NCBI GenBank assembly: GCA_934668295.1
Contig: CAKUND010000053.1
Location: 1 to 12,680 of the forward strand
Origin: an uncultured Oscillospiraceae bacterium
GTDB lineage: Bacteria; Bacillota; Clostridia; Oscillospirales; Oscillospiraceae
Direction of reading: 5' to 3'
Length of the DNA stretch: 12,680 nt
In this document: one piece after another, positions 1 to 6,236 of the stretch
How the letters are laid out: the number at the start of each line of letters is the position of its first letter
Position numbering within the stretch: the first letter of the stretch is position 1
The notes under the pieces: model-generated
What the model saw: only the letters and a program-made list of their open reading frames with translations
Told to the model about the DNA's origin: nothing
The model's database searches: none
Position numbers and translations under genes: made by a program

Positions 1-28
1 TGCCGTGAAATCATACGATTTCACGGCA
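1..28. terminator. Perfect 12-bp inverted repeat, probable tRNA terminator
   Basis: The arms TGCCGTGAAATC (1-12) and GATTTCACGGCA (17-28) are exact reverse complements around the loop ATAC. The hairpin lies 3 bp beyond the encoded CCA end of the minus-strand tRNA-Arg, so it is well placed to end the tRNA transcript. On the plus strand it is followed by TTTT (29-32), so it could also stop a gene entering from the left. Any minus-strand U-tract would lie outside the window. Confidence 0.7.
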
Positions 29-31
29 TTT

Positions 32-108
32 TGGTACGCCCGACACGATTCGAACGTGCGACCTACAGAGTCGGAGTCTGTCACTCTATCCAACTGAGCT
101 ACGAGCGC
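32..108 (-). tRNA. tRNA-Arg (anticodon CCG)
   Basis: Read on the minus strand this folds as a complete cloverleaf. The acceptor stem is GCGCTCG with CGGGCGT (two G-U type pairs), the D-stem GCTC/GAGT, the anticodon stem ACAGA/TCTGT, the loop CTCCGAC, the variable loop AGGTC, and the T-arm GCACG-TTCGAAT-CGTGT. The discriminator is A and CCA is encoded (34-32). Anticodon CCG reads the arginine codon CGG. Its first 39 nt are duplicated exactly at 261-299, so the normal promoter of this locus now lies upstream of the duplicate, about 210 bp away. I see only a weak promoter candidate directly in front of the complete gene: TTGACT at 163-158 with a poor -10. Confidence 0.95.
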
Positions 109-260
109 ATTTATGAGATAAACGGCGAAGTGCCGATCATCGCTTTTTGAAAATGGTAGTCAAACAGTAGTCAAGGAACAAGCGAAAAATCGCCCTCACA
201 CCCGAAAAGTCCAGTCGTATCAACGGCTTTGGGATTCTCTCAGCCGAATGGGGCAGAAAC
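109..260. other. Spacer between complete and partial tRNA-Arg: probable remnant of an integrated element
   Basis: This 152-bp stretch sits between the complete tRNA and the copied tRNA half. It contains no convincing reading frame. It carries two copies of GTAGTCAA (156-163 and 167-174) whose starts are 11 bp apart, about one helical turn, which resembles arm-type integrase binding sites. Its base composition is less GC-rich than the genes that follow. I infer that it is the leftover end of an integrative element or prophage that used this tRNA gene as its target. No integrase gene is present. Confidence 0.45.
156..174 (+). repeat. Direct repeat GTAGTCAA x2, 11-bp period
   Basis: GTAGTCAA occurs at 156-163 and again at 167-174, separated by ACA. 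Short direct repeats in helical phase next to a tRNA target are typical of arm-type sites bound by the N-terminal domain of tyrosine recombinases. That role is inference, since no recombinase gene is visible here. Confidence 0.45.
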
Positions 261-299
261 GTCGGAGTCTGTCACTCTATCCAACTGAGCTACGAGCGC
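261..299 (-). pseudogene. Truncated tRNA-Arg: exact copy of the 5' half
   Basis: Positions 261-299 match 70-108 at all 39 bases. The copy covers tRNA nucleotides 1 to 39, from the first acceptor base to the last base of the anticodon loop, and then identity stops abruptly (260 and 69 differ). It has no 3' half, so it cannot make a tRNA. The break at the anticodon loop is a usual crossover position for tRNA-targeting tyrosine recombinases, so I read the pair 70-108/261-299 as att-like direct repeats. A simple local duplication is the alternative. Confidence 0.85.
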
Positions 300-318
300 G
301 TTTTTTAACTGCCCGTAT

Positions 319-347
319 AGTATAGCAGATGGGCGGCGGAAAGTAAA
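319..347 (-). promoter_or_regulatory. Sigma-A-type promoter facing the tRNA locus
   Basis: On the minus strand the -35 is TTTACT (347-342), the spacer is 17 bp, and the -10 is TATACT (324-319). Transcription would start about 10-15 nt before the truncated tRNA copy and run through the spacer into the complete tRNA-Arg. This was presumably the original tRNA promoter. Confidence 0.65.
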
Positions 348-363
348 GGGGGAAAATGGCGGA

Positions 364-391
364 TTGCATTTTGAAGGAAAGCTGGTACAAT
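364..391 (+). promoter_or_regulatory. Promoter for the VWA-MoxR operon
   Basis: The -35-like TTGCAT (364-369) is separated by 16 bp from TACAAT (386-391), and the -10 is extended by TGG (383-385). The predicted start is only about 15-20 nt before the ATG at 415, so the leader is short and has no room for a riboswitch. Confidence 0.6.
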
Positions 392-414
392 GAAGAAAAA
401 CGGGAGGCGAGGGT

Positions 415-1689
415 ATGACGGCGGGGGAGCGGGTGTTTTCGGTCGTGCGCGGGCGGCTTTATGAGCGGCTGCCGTCGCTTGCGCTGCCGTTGGGGAAGCT
501 CGTTTGCCGGGAGGCGGATGTGACGCCTGCCGGGACGGATGGCCATGCGGCGCTCTTTGCCCCCGGCTTTCTGGAGCGGGAATTTTTAGCTGGAAGCGGG
601 CTGTCGGAGCGGCTGACGCTGCATCTGCTGCTGCACCTCATGCTCGGCCATCCGCAGACGCGGCGCGGCCGGGAGAAAGCACTCTGGGATACGGCCTGCG
701 ATCTTGCGGTTCTGCTGGTTCGGCACGCGCTGCTGCCGCAGGAACGCGAAGCGCCCGATGCGTTCGCTGCTCGCTGCAGGCTGCAGGCGAAAAAGGCGGG
801 GCGCGCGGAGGAAATTTATGCGCTTTTGCAGGCGGAGCCGGAGCTTCTGACGCCGGACGAGCGGCAGAGCGCGGTGATGGACGATCATTCCCGCTGGGAG
901 ACGGCGTATGCCGAAGGCCGGCCGGCTGCCTCCGGTGAGGGGGATGAAACGGGCTTTCAGGCGCTCGGGCGGCTCCTGCCGCAGCCGCTGCCGGAAAGGC
1001 CGGTCATCGGGAGCGGAACGGGCGGCGCGGCGTTCTCCATCAGGCCGGATACGCGCGAAAGCGCGCCCTTCGCCGCCGTGCTGCGCGAGCTGTCCGAGAC
1101 GCGCGAGAACCGGCATGTGTCCGGCGAGGAATTTCAATATGCCTGGTACCTCTACGGGCTGGAGCATTACGGCGGCATGCCGCTGATCGAGCCGCTGGAA
1201 TACTCCGAGGAGCGCCGCCTTCGCGAGCTTGCCGTTGTGATCGACACGTCCGCTTCATGTTCCCGGTCACTGTGCGCCGGATTTCTGGGGGAGCTGGCGG
1301 GGCTGCTGGCTCGCGAAAATCTGTTTTTCGAGCGATTCAATCTGCACGTGATCGAATGCGACTGCGAGGTGCAGCGGGACACGTGCCTGACGACGCTGGC
1401 AGAGCTGTCCGGCTGGCTGCAAAATATGACGCTGCATGGCGGCGGGGGCACGGACTTCCGTCCGGCGTTCCGGTATATCGACGGCCTGGTCGAAGCGGGT
1501 GAATTCGCGCATTTGCAGGGGATCTTGTATTTTACCGACGGCTACGGCGTGTTCCCGGACGCGCCGCCCGCGTACCGGGCGATCTTCGTTATGCTGCAGT
1601 ACCGGTATGACGATATCGACCTGCCGCCGTGGGCGGAAAAGCTGGTTCTGGAAGCGAACAAGCCGAAAGGAGACGAAGCATGGATATAA
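415..1689 (+). CDS. VWA-like protein with degenerate DUF2201-type metallopeptidase N-domain
   Basis: The 424-residue protein has a C-terminal von Willebrand A-like domain with a complete MIDAS metal site: D277-T-S-A-S281, T346 in GGTDF, and D375 in FTDG. The N-terminal part resembles the putative metallopeptidase domain that precedes this VWA type (DUF2201 family): H70-LLL-H74-LMLG-H79, followed by W91-D-T-A-C-D96. The glutamate of the usual HExxH is leucine here, so proteolysis is doubtful. No signal peptide or membrane segment is seen, so it should be cytoplasmic. GGGAGG (402-407) lies 7 nt before the ATG. The stop overlaps the next gene, a MoxR-type ATPase, by 10 bp. MoxR-VWA pairs are known as chaperone-like modules that remodel or insert metals into client proteins; the client here is unknown. 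Confidence 0.8.
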   Translation: MTAGERVFSVVRGRLYERLPSLALPLGKLVCREADVTPAGTDGHAALFAPGFLEREFLAGSGLSERLTLHLLLHLMLGHPQTRRGREKALWDTACDLAVLLVRHALLPQEREAPDAFAARCRLQAKKAGRAEEIYALLQAEPELLTPDERQSAVMDDHSRWETAYAEGRPAASGEGDETGFQALGRLLPQPLPERPVIGSGTGGAAFSIRPDTRESAPFAAVLRELSETRENRHVSGEEFQYAWYLYGLEHYGGMPLIEPLEYSEERRLRELAVVIDTSASCSRSLCAGFLGELAGLLARENLFFERFNLHVIECDCEVQRDTCLTTLAELSGWLQNMTLHGGGGTDFRPAFRYIDGLVEAGEFAHLQGILYFTDGYGVFPDAPPAYRAIFVMLQYRYDDIDLPPWAEKLVLEANKPKGDEAWI

Positions 1690-3155
1690 AACAGGCAAAG
1701 CAGGAGCTGCGGCAGACCATCCGTGCCTATACGGCCAGAACGGAGGACGGCCTGCGGCGCATGCCGCGCGAAAAGCAGCGGCCCGTCCTGCTCATGGGCC
1801 CGCCGGGCATCGGAAAAACGGCGATTTTGTCGCAGCTCGCGCAGGAGGAGCATATCGGCCTCGTCTGCTACACCATGACGCACCACACGCGGCAGAGTGC
1901 GCTCGGCCTGCCGGTCATTGTCGACCGGACGGCGGCCGGGCGGCAGTTCCGCGCGACGGAGTACACCATGAGCGAGATCATCGCCTCGGTTTACGAGCAG
2001 ATGGAGAAGACCGGACTTCAGACGGGGATTTTGTTCCTTGACGAGATCAACTGCGTCTCCGAGACGCTCATGCCCGCGATTTTGCAGATGCTGCAGAACA
2101 AGACCTTCGGCGTTCACGCGCTGCCGGAGGGGTGGATGATTGCGGCGGCGGGCAATCCGCCGCGCTATAACCAGTCCGCGCGGAGCTTTGACATGGCGAC
2201 GCTCGACCGCGTGCGGCGCATTGAGCTGGAGCCGAGCCTTGCCGTCTGGCAGGAATATGCCGCCGCGCGCGACGTCCATCCGGCGGTGCTGGCCTATCTC
2301 CGGCTGCATCCGGAGCACTTTTTCGTCTGTGATGCGCAGCGTGCGGCGGGCGGCTTCGTGACCGCGCGCGGCTGGGAGGATCTGTCCGCGCTGCTGCTGA
2401 CGTACGAGGCGCTTGGCTTTGCCTGCACGCAGACGCAGGCGCGGGAATATCTGCATGTTCCCGAAATTGCGGCGGGCTTCGCGGCGTTTTACGAGCTTTA
2501 CCGCCGCTATGCCGCTTCGCTGCCGCTGGAGGCGCTTCTGCGCGGGCAGACGGACGCGGGCGCGGAGGCGCTGCGCGGTCTGCCGTTCGAGGGGCGGCTG
2601 TCCGTCGTGGAATTTCTGCTGCACAGCCTGCAAACGCAGCTGCGCGCGGCGGAGGATGCTGCCGCTCTTGCGTTCAGCGCGGAAAGCTTTCTGAAAAGCG
2701 TCCCGGCAGGGGAGGGATATGCCGCCCGCGCAGGGAAGCAGCTGGAAAACCGCCGCGCGGCGCTGCAGATCCGCCAGGAATGCGGCGTGCTGTCCGCCGA
2801 AGACGAACGACGGGAGACGGCGTTTCTGATGCGTTCGGACGCAGCACTTTCTGCGCGGTCAGACGCGGAAGCGTTTGACGCGGTGCGGCTTCTGGCCGAA
2901 CGTGCCGGAACAGCGGCGGAGCAGAGCCGAAAGGATACATTCTGTGCGCTTGAAAACGGTCTGCGCTTCATCCGCGCGGCCTTTGGCGACGAGCAGGAGC
3001 TCTGGATTCTGCTGCACGGCCTGCGCAGCTGCGGTGCGGCGGCGTTTTTGCAGAAAGAAAACAGCGCCGTCTATCAGGCGCTGCTTTCCGACGCGACGCC
3101 GGAGGCAAAGGCCGCGGCGCTGCGGGAGGAGCTGAGTGGGGGAGCGAAGCCGTGA
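1680..3155 (+). CDS. MoxR-family AAA+ ATPase
   Basis: The product is 491 residues. Walker A is GPPGIGKT (40-47), Walker B ILFLDEIN (117-124), sensor 1 lies in AAAGNP (N159), the arginine-finger region is LDRVRR (175-180), and a sensor-2-like TARGWEDLS follows (228-236). This order and the WEDLS signature fit MoxR-like ATPases, which form rings and work with VWA-domain partners. The C-terminal 200 residues are alanine-rich, probably helical, and I recognise no domain there. The start at 1680 is chosen because AAAGGAG (1666-1672) sits 7 nt upstream. An in-frame ATG at 1629 lies inside the previous gene and lacks such a site. The 10-bp overlap with the VWA gene suggests translational coupling and a shared complex. 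Confidence 0.87.
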   Translation: MDIKQAKQELRQTIRAYTARTEDGLRRMPREKQRPVLLMGPPGIGKTAILSQLAQEEHIGLVCYTMTHHTRQSALGLPVIVDRTAAGRQFRATEYTMSEIIASVYEQMEKTGLQTGILFLDEINCVSETLMPAILQMLQNKTFGVHALPEGWMIAAAGNPPRYNQSARSFDMATLDRVRRIELEPSLAVWQEYAAARDVHPAVLAYLRLHPEHFFVCDAQRAAGGFVTARGWEDLSALLLTYEALGFACTQTQAREYLHVPEIAAGFAAFYELYRRYAASLPLEALLRGQTDAGAEALRGLPFEGRLSVVEFLLHSLQTQLRAAEDAAALAFSAESFLKSVPAGEGYAARAGKQLENRRAALQIRQECGVLSAEDERRETAFLMRSDAALSARSDAEAFDAVRLLAERAGTAAEQSRKDTFCALENGLRFIRAAFGDEQELWILLHGLRSCGAAAFLQKENSAVYQALLSDATPEAKAAALREELSGGAKP

Positions 3156-3230
3156 AACGGCTGTACCAAACCTTGCAGACCCACATCTGTAACGCTCCTT
3201 CGCCGCGAACGGCTGTGACCGGCATCGGCC

Positions 3231-3245
3231 CCTGTAACTTACAGG
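3231..3245. repeat. Small perfect palindrome CCTGTAACTTACAGG
   Basis: Seven-base arms CCTGTAA and TTACAGG surround a single C, directly upstream of the bidirectional terminator. With a one-base loop it is unlikely to be a useful hairpin. It could be chance or a small binding site. The rest of 3156-3250 shows no coding sequence. Confidence 0.35.
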
Positions 3246-3251
3246 AGAGAA

Positions 3252-3285
3252 AAAAGGCTCCCCTTGCAGCCAAGGGGAGCCTTTT
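3252..3285. terminator. Bidirectional Rho-independent terminator between moxR-like gene and gltX
   Basis: A 15-bp stem is made of AAAAGGCTCCCCTTG (3252-3266) and CAAGGGGAGCCTTTT (3271-3285) with loop CAGC. It has T's on the plus-strand side, and an A-run (3250-3255) that gives a U-tract on the minus strand. It lies about 100 bp after the ATPase stop and 10 bp after the gltX stop, so it serves both convergent genes. Confidence 0.93.
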
Positions 3286-3295
3286 AGGTGACGGT

Positions 3296-4783
3296 TTACT
3301 TCTGCAGCAGTGCGATGCCTGCTTTCACGCGGGAGATGGATTCTTCTTTTCCCAGAAGGGCGCACAGCTCTGTTGCGCCGCCGGGGGTCGAGGCCTTGCC
3401 GGACACGGCCACGCGCAGCGGCCAGAGGACGACGGAGTTTTTGACCTCCAGCTTTGCAGCCAGCGCGACGAGCGCGTCATAAAGCGCCTCGTTTGTCCAT
3501 GCCTCCAGCCCCTCCAATACCGGAAGGACGGCCTGCAGGGACGAAAGGCTGTTTTCCAGCGTCGTCTTGGACTTTTTGTGGACATACAGCTCTGTGGAGT
3601 ATTCCGGCAGCTTGTCGATGAAGTCCACGCGCTCGGGAAGATCGGACAAGATCTCGCAGCGCGGCTGTACCAGCGCGGCGACGGCCTTCAGGTCGATCGC
3701 GGGATTCGTAATGACAGACTTCAGGACCGGCTCAGCCTTGGCGAAGAACGCCTCGGGGCTGAGCTTTTTCATATATTCCGCGTTCATCCAGCGCAGCTTG
3801 TTGATGTCGAAGACGGCGGGGGATTTCGAAATGCCGGAGATATCGAAAATCTCAGCCAGCTCCGGGAGCGTGTAGAATTCGCGCTCTGCGTTTTCGCCCT
3901 TCGGGCTCCAGCCGAGCAGCGCCACATAGTTCAGCACAGCCTCGGTCAGATAGCCCTCGCGGATGAGATCCTCATAGCTCGGGTCGCCATGGCGCTTGGA
4001 CATCTTGTGCTGCGCGTCGCGCATGACGGGGGAGCAGTGGACATATGTCGGGATCTCCCAGCCGAAGGCCTCGTACAGCAGGTTGTATTTCGGCGCGGAG
4101 GACAGATATTCGCTGCCGCGCACGACGTGTGTGATGCCCATCAGATGATCGTCGACGACGTTCGCGAAGTTATACGTCGGCAGACCGTCGGATTTCAGCA
4201 GCACCTGATCCTCCAGCTCCTTGTTTTCCACCGTGATATCGCCGAAGGACGCGTCGTGGAACGTCGTCGTGCCCTCATGCGGGATGCGCTGACGGATGAC
4301 GAACGGCTCGCCGGCCTCCACGCGCTTTTTTGCCGCCTCAAGCGGCAGATCGCGGCAGGCGCAGACGTGCTTTTTGATTTCGCCCGTCTCGCTTCCAGCT
4401 TCCTCCTCGTCGCCTTTCTGGCAGAAGCAGTAATACGCGCCGCCCTTTTCGCACAGCAGCTTCGCGTATTTGCCGAACAGCTCGCGCCGCTCGGACTGCA
4501 CATACGGGCCGACCGGGCCGCCGACGTCAGGGCCCTCGTCGTGGTCAAGGCCGCATTCGGCCATCGTCTTGTAGATCACATCGACTGCGCCCTCGACCAG
4601 ACGGCCCTGATCGGTGTCCTCGATGCGGAGGATGAATTTGCCGTGATGGCGGCGGGCAATGAGCCATGTATAAAGCGCCGTGCGCAGGTTGCCGACGTGC
4701 ATATAGCCTGTGGGGCTCGGAGCAAAGCGGGTGCGGACCTCGCCGTGCGGGATGCGCGCTTCCATCTGCTCAAAAAAATCCAT
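3296..4783 (-). CDS. gltX: Glutamyl-tRNA synthetase (GluRS)
   Basis: This 495-residue class I synthetase charges tRNA-Glu with glutamate, and possibly also tRNA-Gln in organisms that use the amidotransferase route; discrimination cannot be judged here. The N-terminal Rossmann fold holds the HIGH signature as [11 protein letters not shown] (HVGN at 29-32), and IEDTDQGR follows. The KMSKS loop is KMSKR (260-264) and is followed by HGDPS. A pair of CxC motifs, C119/C121 and C141/C143, could bind zinc, as in several bacterial GluRS. Length is normal for the family. The ATG at 4783 is preceded by GGAGG (4798-4794) with 10 nt spacing. The gene is single, divergent from trpS, and has its own consensus-like promoter and terminator. 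Confidence 0.97.
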   Translation of the reverse strand: MDFFEQMEARIPHGEVRTRFAPSPTGYMHVGNLRTALYTWLIARRHHGKFILRIEDTDQGRLVEGAVDVIYKTMAECGLDHDEGPDVGGPVGPYVQSERRELFGKYAKLLCEKGGAYYCFCQKGDEEEAGSETGEIKKHVCACRDLPLEAAKKRVEAGEPFVIRQRIPHEGTTTFHDASFGDITVENKELEDQVLLKSDGLPTYNFANVVDDHLMGITHVVRGSEYLSSAPKYNLLYEAFGWEIPTYVHCSPVMRDAQHKMSKRHGDPSYEDLIREGYLTEAVLNYVALLGWSPKGENAEREFYTLPELAEIFDISGISKSPAVFDINKLRWMNAEYMKKLSPEAFFAKAEPVLKSVITNPAIDLKAVAALVQPRCEILSDLPERVDFIDKLPEYSTELYVHKKSKTTLENSLSSLQAVLPVLEGLEAWTNEALYDALVALAAKLEVKNSVVLWPLRVAVSGKASTPGGATELCALLGKEESISRVKAGIALLQK

Positions 4784-4815
4784 GATGCGTGTTCCTCCAA
4801 TATAAAAGTACAGTT

Positions 4816-4844
4816 ATTATATAGTTTTTTTCAGAAACAGTCAA
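4816..4844 (-). promoter_or_regulatory. gltX promoter
   Basis: On the minus strand TTGACT (4844-4839), a 17-bp spacer and TATAAT (4821-4816) form a near-consensus sigma-A promoter. The leader to the ATG is only about 25-30 nt, so no T-box riboswitch can be present. Confidence 0.85.
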
Positions 4845-4854
4845 TCATTGATTG
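4842..4854. promoter_or_regulatory. Palindrome CAATCATTGATTG shared by gltX and trpS promoters
   Basis: The six-base arms CAATCA (4842-4847) and TGATTG (4849-4854) are symmetric about T4848. The left arm overlaps the gltX -35 and the right arm overlaps the trpS -35, so one bound dimer could affect both promoters. This is a candidate operator; no regulator is known from the sequence, and short palindromes can arise by chance. Confidence 0.4.
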
Positions 4855-4880
4855 CGCATTCCGGCAGTTTGTGGTATGAT
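4852..4880 (+). promoter_or_regulatory. trpS promoter
   Basis: TTGCGC (4852-4857), a 17-bp spacer and TATGAT (4875-4880), with an extended -10 TGG (4872-4874), form a plausible sigma-A promoter. The leader to the ATG at 4915 is about 28 nt, which excludes a T-box leader. Confidence 0.7.
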
Positions 4881-4914
4881 ATGCGCATCTATCGAATAGA
4901 AAGAAGGACGTATC

Positions 4915-5907
4915 ATGGACGAAAAAAAACGCATCTTTTCCGGCATCCAGCCCAGCGGCGATCTGACGCTCGGCTCTTATATGGGGGCGATCAAAAACTG
5001 GGTCGCTTTGCAGGACGAATATGAGTGCGTCTATTGTATCGTCGATATGCACGCCATTACCGTCCGGCAGGTTCCGGCCGATCTGCGCCGCAGAAGTCTG
5101 GAGCAGCTCGCGCAGTATATCGCCTGCGGCCTCGATCCGCAGAAGAACATCATGTTCATCCAGTCCCATGTGCCGCAGCACGCGGAGCTTTCCTGGGTGC
5201 TGGGCTGCTACACGCAGTTCGGCGAGCTGTCACGCATGACGCAGTTCAAAATGAAATCGCAGCAGCATGCGGATAATATCACTGCGGGCCTGTTTACGTA
5301 CCCCGTTCTGATGGCCGCCGATATCCTGCTCTACCAGACTGATCTCGTCCCCGTCGGCGAGGATCAGCGCCAGCACGTTGAACTCTGCCGTGACATCGGC
5401 GCGCGCTTCAACAATTCCTTCCCCGACACCTTCAAGCTCCCCGAGGCGTTCATCCCCAAGATGGGCGCGCGCATCATGAGCCTCGGCAACCCGGACAATA
5501 AAATGTCCAAGTCCGACCCAGACGGCTGCGTGTTCCTCATGGATAAGCCCGAGGATATCATGCGCAAATTCAAGCGCGCCGTGACCGACTGCGAGACGGC
5601 TGTCCGTTTTGACAAGGACAATAAGCCCGGCATCTCCAATCTTCTTACGATCTACTGCGCCGCCACCGGCAAGACCATCGAAGAAGCTGAGGCTGAGTTT
5701 GCCGATCAGGGCTACGGCGTGTTCAAGCCCGCCGTCGGCGAAGCCGTTGTCGAGCTTGTCCGTCCCATCCGCGAAAAAACCGAGCAGATGCTTGGCGACA
5801 AGGCGTATCTGGAAAGCATCTACAAGGAGGGCGCCGAGCGCGCATCCTATCTCGCCAACAAGACGCTCCGCAAGGTCTATAAGAAGGTCGGCTTCGTTGC
5901 GCGGTAA
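4915..5907 (+). CDS. trpS: Tryptophanyl-tRNA synthetase
   Basis: This 330-residue class I synthetase attaches tryptophan to tRNA-Trp. The N-terminal signature PSGDLTLGSYMGA (13-25 region) is the TrpRS form of HIGH, and KMSKS is exact at 196-200 (DNKMSKSDPDG). GEDQRQHVEL (about 148-157) is a further conserved TrpRS block. Length is normal. The ATG at 4915 is preceded by GAAGG (4903-4907) with 7 nt spacing. The gene is transcribed away from gltX. No clear terminator follows: a GC-rich stem can form around the stop (GCGCGG/CCGCGC) but without a U-tract, so read-through toward the envelope genes downstream is possible. Confidence 0.97.
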   Translation: MDEKKRIFSGIQPSGDLTLGSYMGAIKNWVALQDEYECVYCIVDMHAITVRQVPADLRRRSLEQLAQYIACGLDPQKNIMFIQSHVPQHAELSWVLGCYTQFGELSRMTQFKMKSQQHADNITAGLFTYPVLMAADILLYQTDLVPVGEDQRQHVELCRDIGARFNNSFPDTFKLPEAFIPKMGARIMSLGNPDNKMSKSDPDGCVFLMDKPEDIMRKFKRAVTDCETAVRFDKDNKPGISNLLTIYCAATGKTIEEAEAEFADQGYGVFKPAVGEAVVELVRPIREKTEQMLGDKAYLESIYKEGAERASYLANKTLRKVYKKVGFVAR

Positions 5908-5961
5908 CGCCGCGCCAAAAGGCAGCCCGGAAAAAACTGTGTGCCTGTTTGGAGCGAATCT

Positions 5962-6170
5962 GTAGGGGCGGACGACTCTGTCCGCCCGCGTAAACTTGTG
6001 CGCATCTGGTAGGGGCGGGGCTCTGTTCCGCCCGGCAGAATGCACCGATTTTACGGGAATCTACGGCAAATTCGCAGCTTCTGACAAGGCGGAGCAGAGC
6101 CCCGCCCCTACAAACAGCACAAACGGAAGCCAGACTGCCGATCAGGGCCGACAGAGTCGTCGACCCCTAC
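5962..6170. repeat. Outer MITE-like inverted-repeat element, interrupted
   Basis: The left arm starts TAGGGGCGGACGACTCTGTC (5963) and the right arm, read in reverse complement from 6170, starts GTAGGGGTCGACGACTCTGT, so the two ends are near-inverted copies. The left arm is itself a hairpin (GGCGGAC with GTCCGCC). Positions 5962-5989 are identical over 28 bp to 9360-9387. If the inner element at 6010-6110 is removed, 107 bp remain, close to the size of the other copies, which suggests one element inserted into another. No coding potential. The rest of the 5908-6236 gap holds only the leader of the next gene. Confidence 0.65.
6010..6110. repeat. 101-bp MITE-like element with 23-bp terminal inverted repeats (inner copy)
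   Basis: The ends 6010-6032 and 6088-6110 are inverted repeats with one mismatch in 23 bp. The outer 16 bp, TAGGGGCGGGGCTCTG and its complement, are perfect. The interior 6035-6078 matches 9386-9429 in the second copy at 37 of 44 positions, so this is a dispersed family rather than a terminator. TA lies at both outer edges, as in elements with TA target sites, although it may belong to the repeat. No transposase is present, so any mobility would need one supplied in trans. Confidence 0.75.
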
Positions 6171-6236
6171 GGGGAGTATGCGTATCTGCACCGCTGCATT
6201 CCGGCAGCTCCCCGCAACACAGTGAGGTTTCATTCT

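Noticed and set aside
1542..2633. A 363-codon minus-strand open frame opposite the MoxR-type ATPase
   Set aside because: The product is Arg/Gln/His-rich with no motif, typical of an antisense shadow, while the plus strand encodes intact Walker motifs.
3152..4879. A 575-codon plus-strand open frame running opposite to gltX
   Set aside because: It lies antisense to a clear GluRS gene, its product has no recognisable motifs, it runs through the terminator and both promoters, and long antisense frames are expected in GC-rich coding DNA.
4784..4914. T-box or other leader riboswitch for gltX or trpS
   Set aside because: Promoters lie so close to both starts that each leader is only about 25-30 nt, too short for a T-box.
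5890..5925. GC-rich stem at the end of trpS as a terminator
   Set aside because: The arms GCGCGG/CCGCGC overlap the stop codon and no U-tract follows.
5230..6045. A 271-codon minus-strand frame across trpS and the repeat region
   Set aside because: Antisense to trpS and extending into inverted-repeat DNA; no coding evidence.
5962..6170. CRISPR array or tandem repeat
   Set aside because: Repeats are inverted pairs with an element-like core, not regularly spaced direct repeats with unique spacers.
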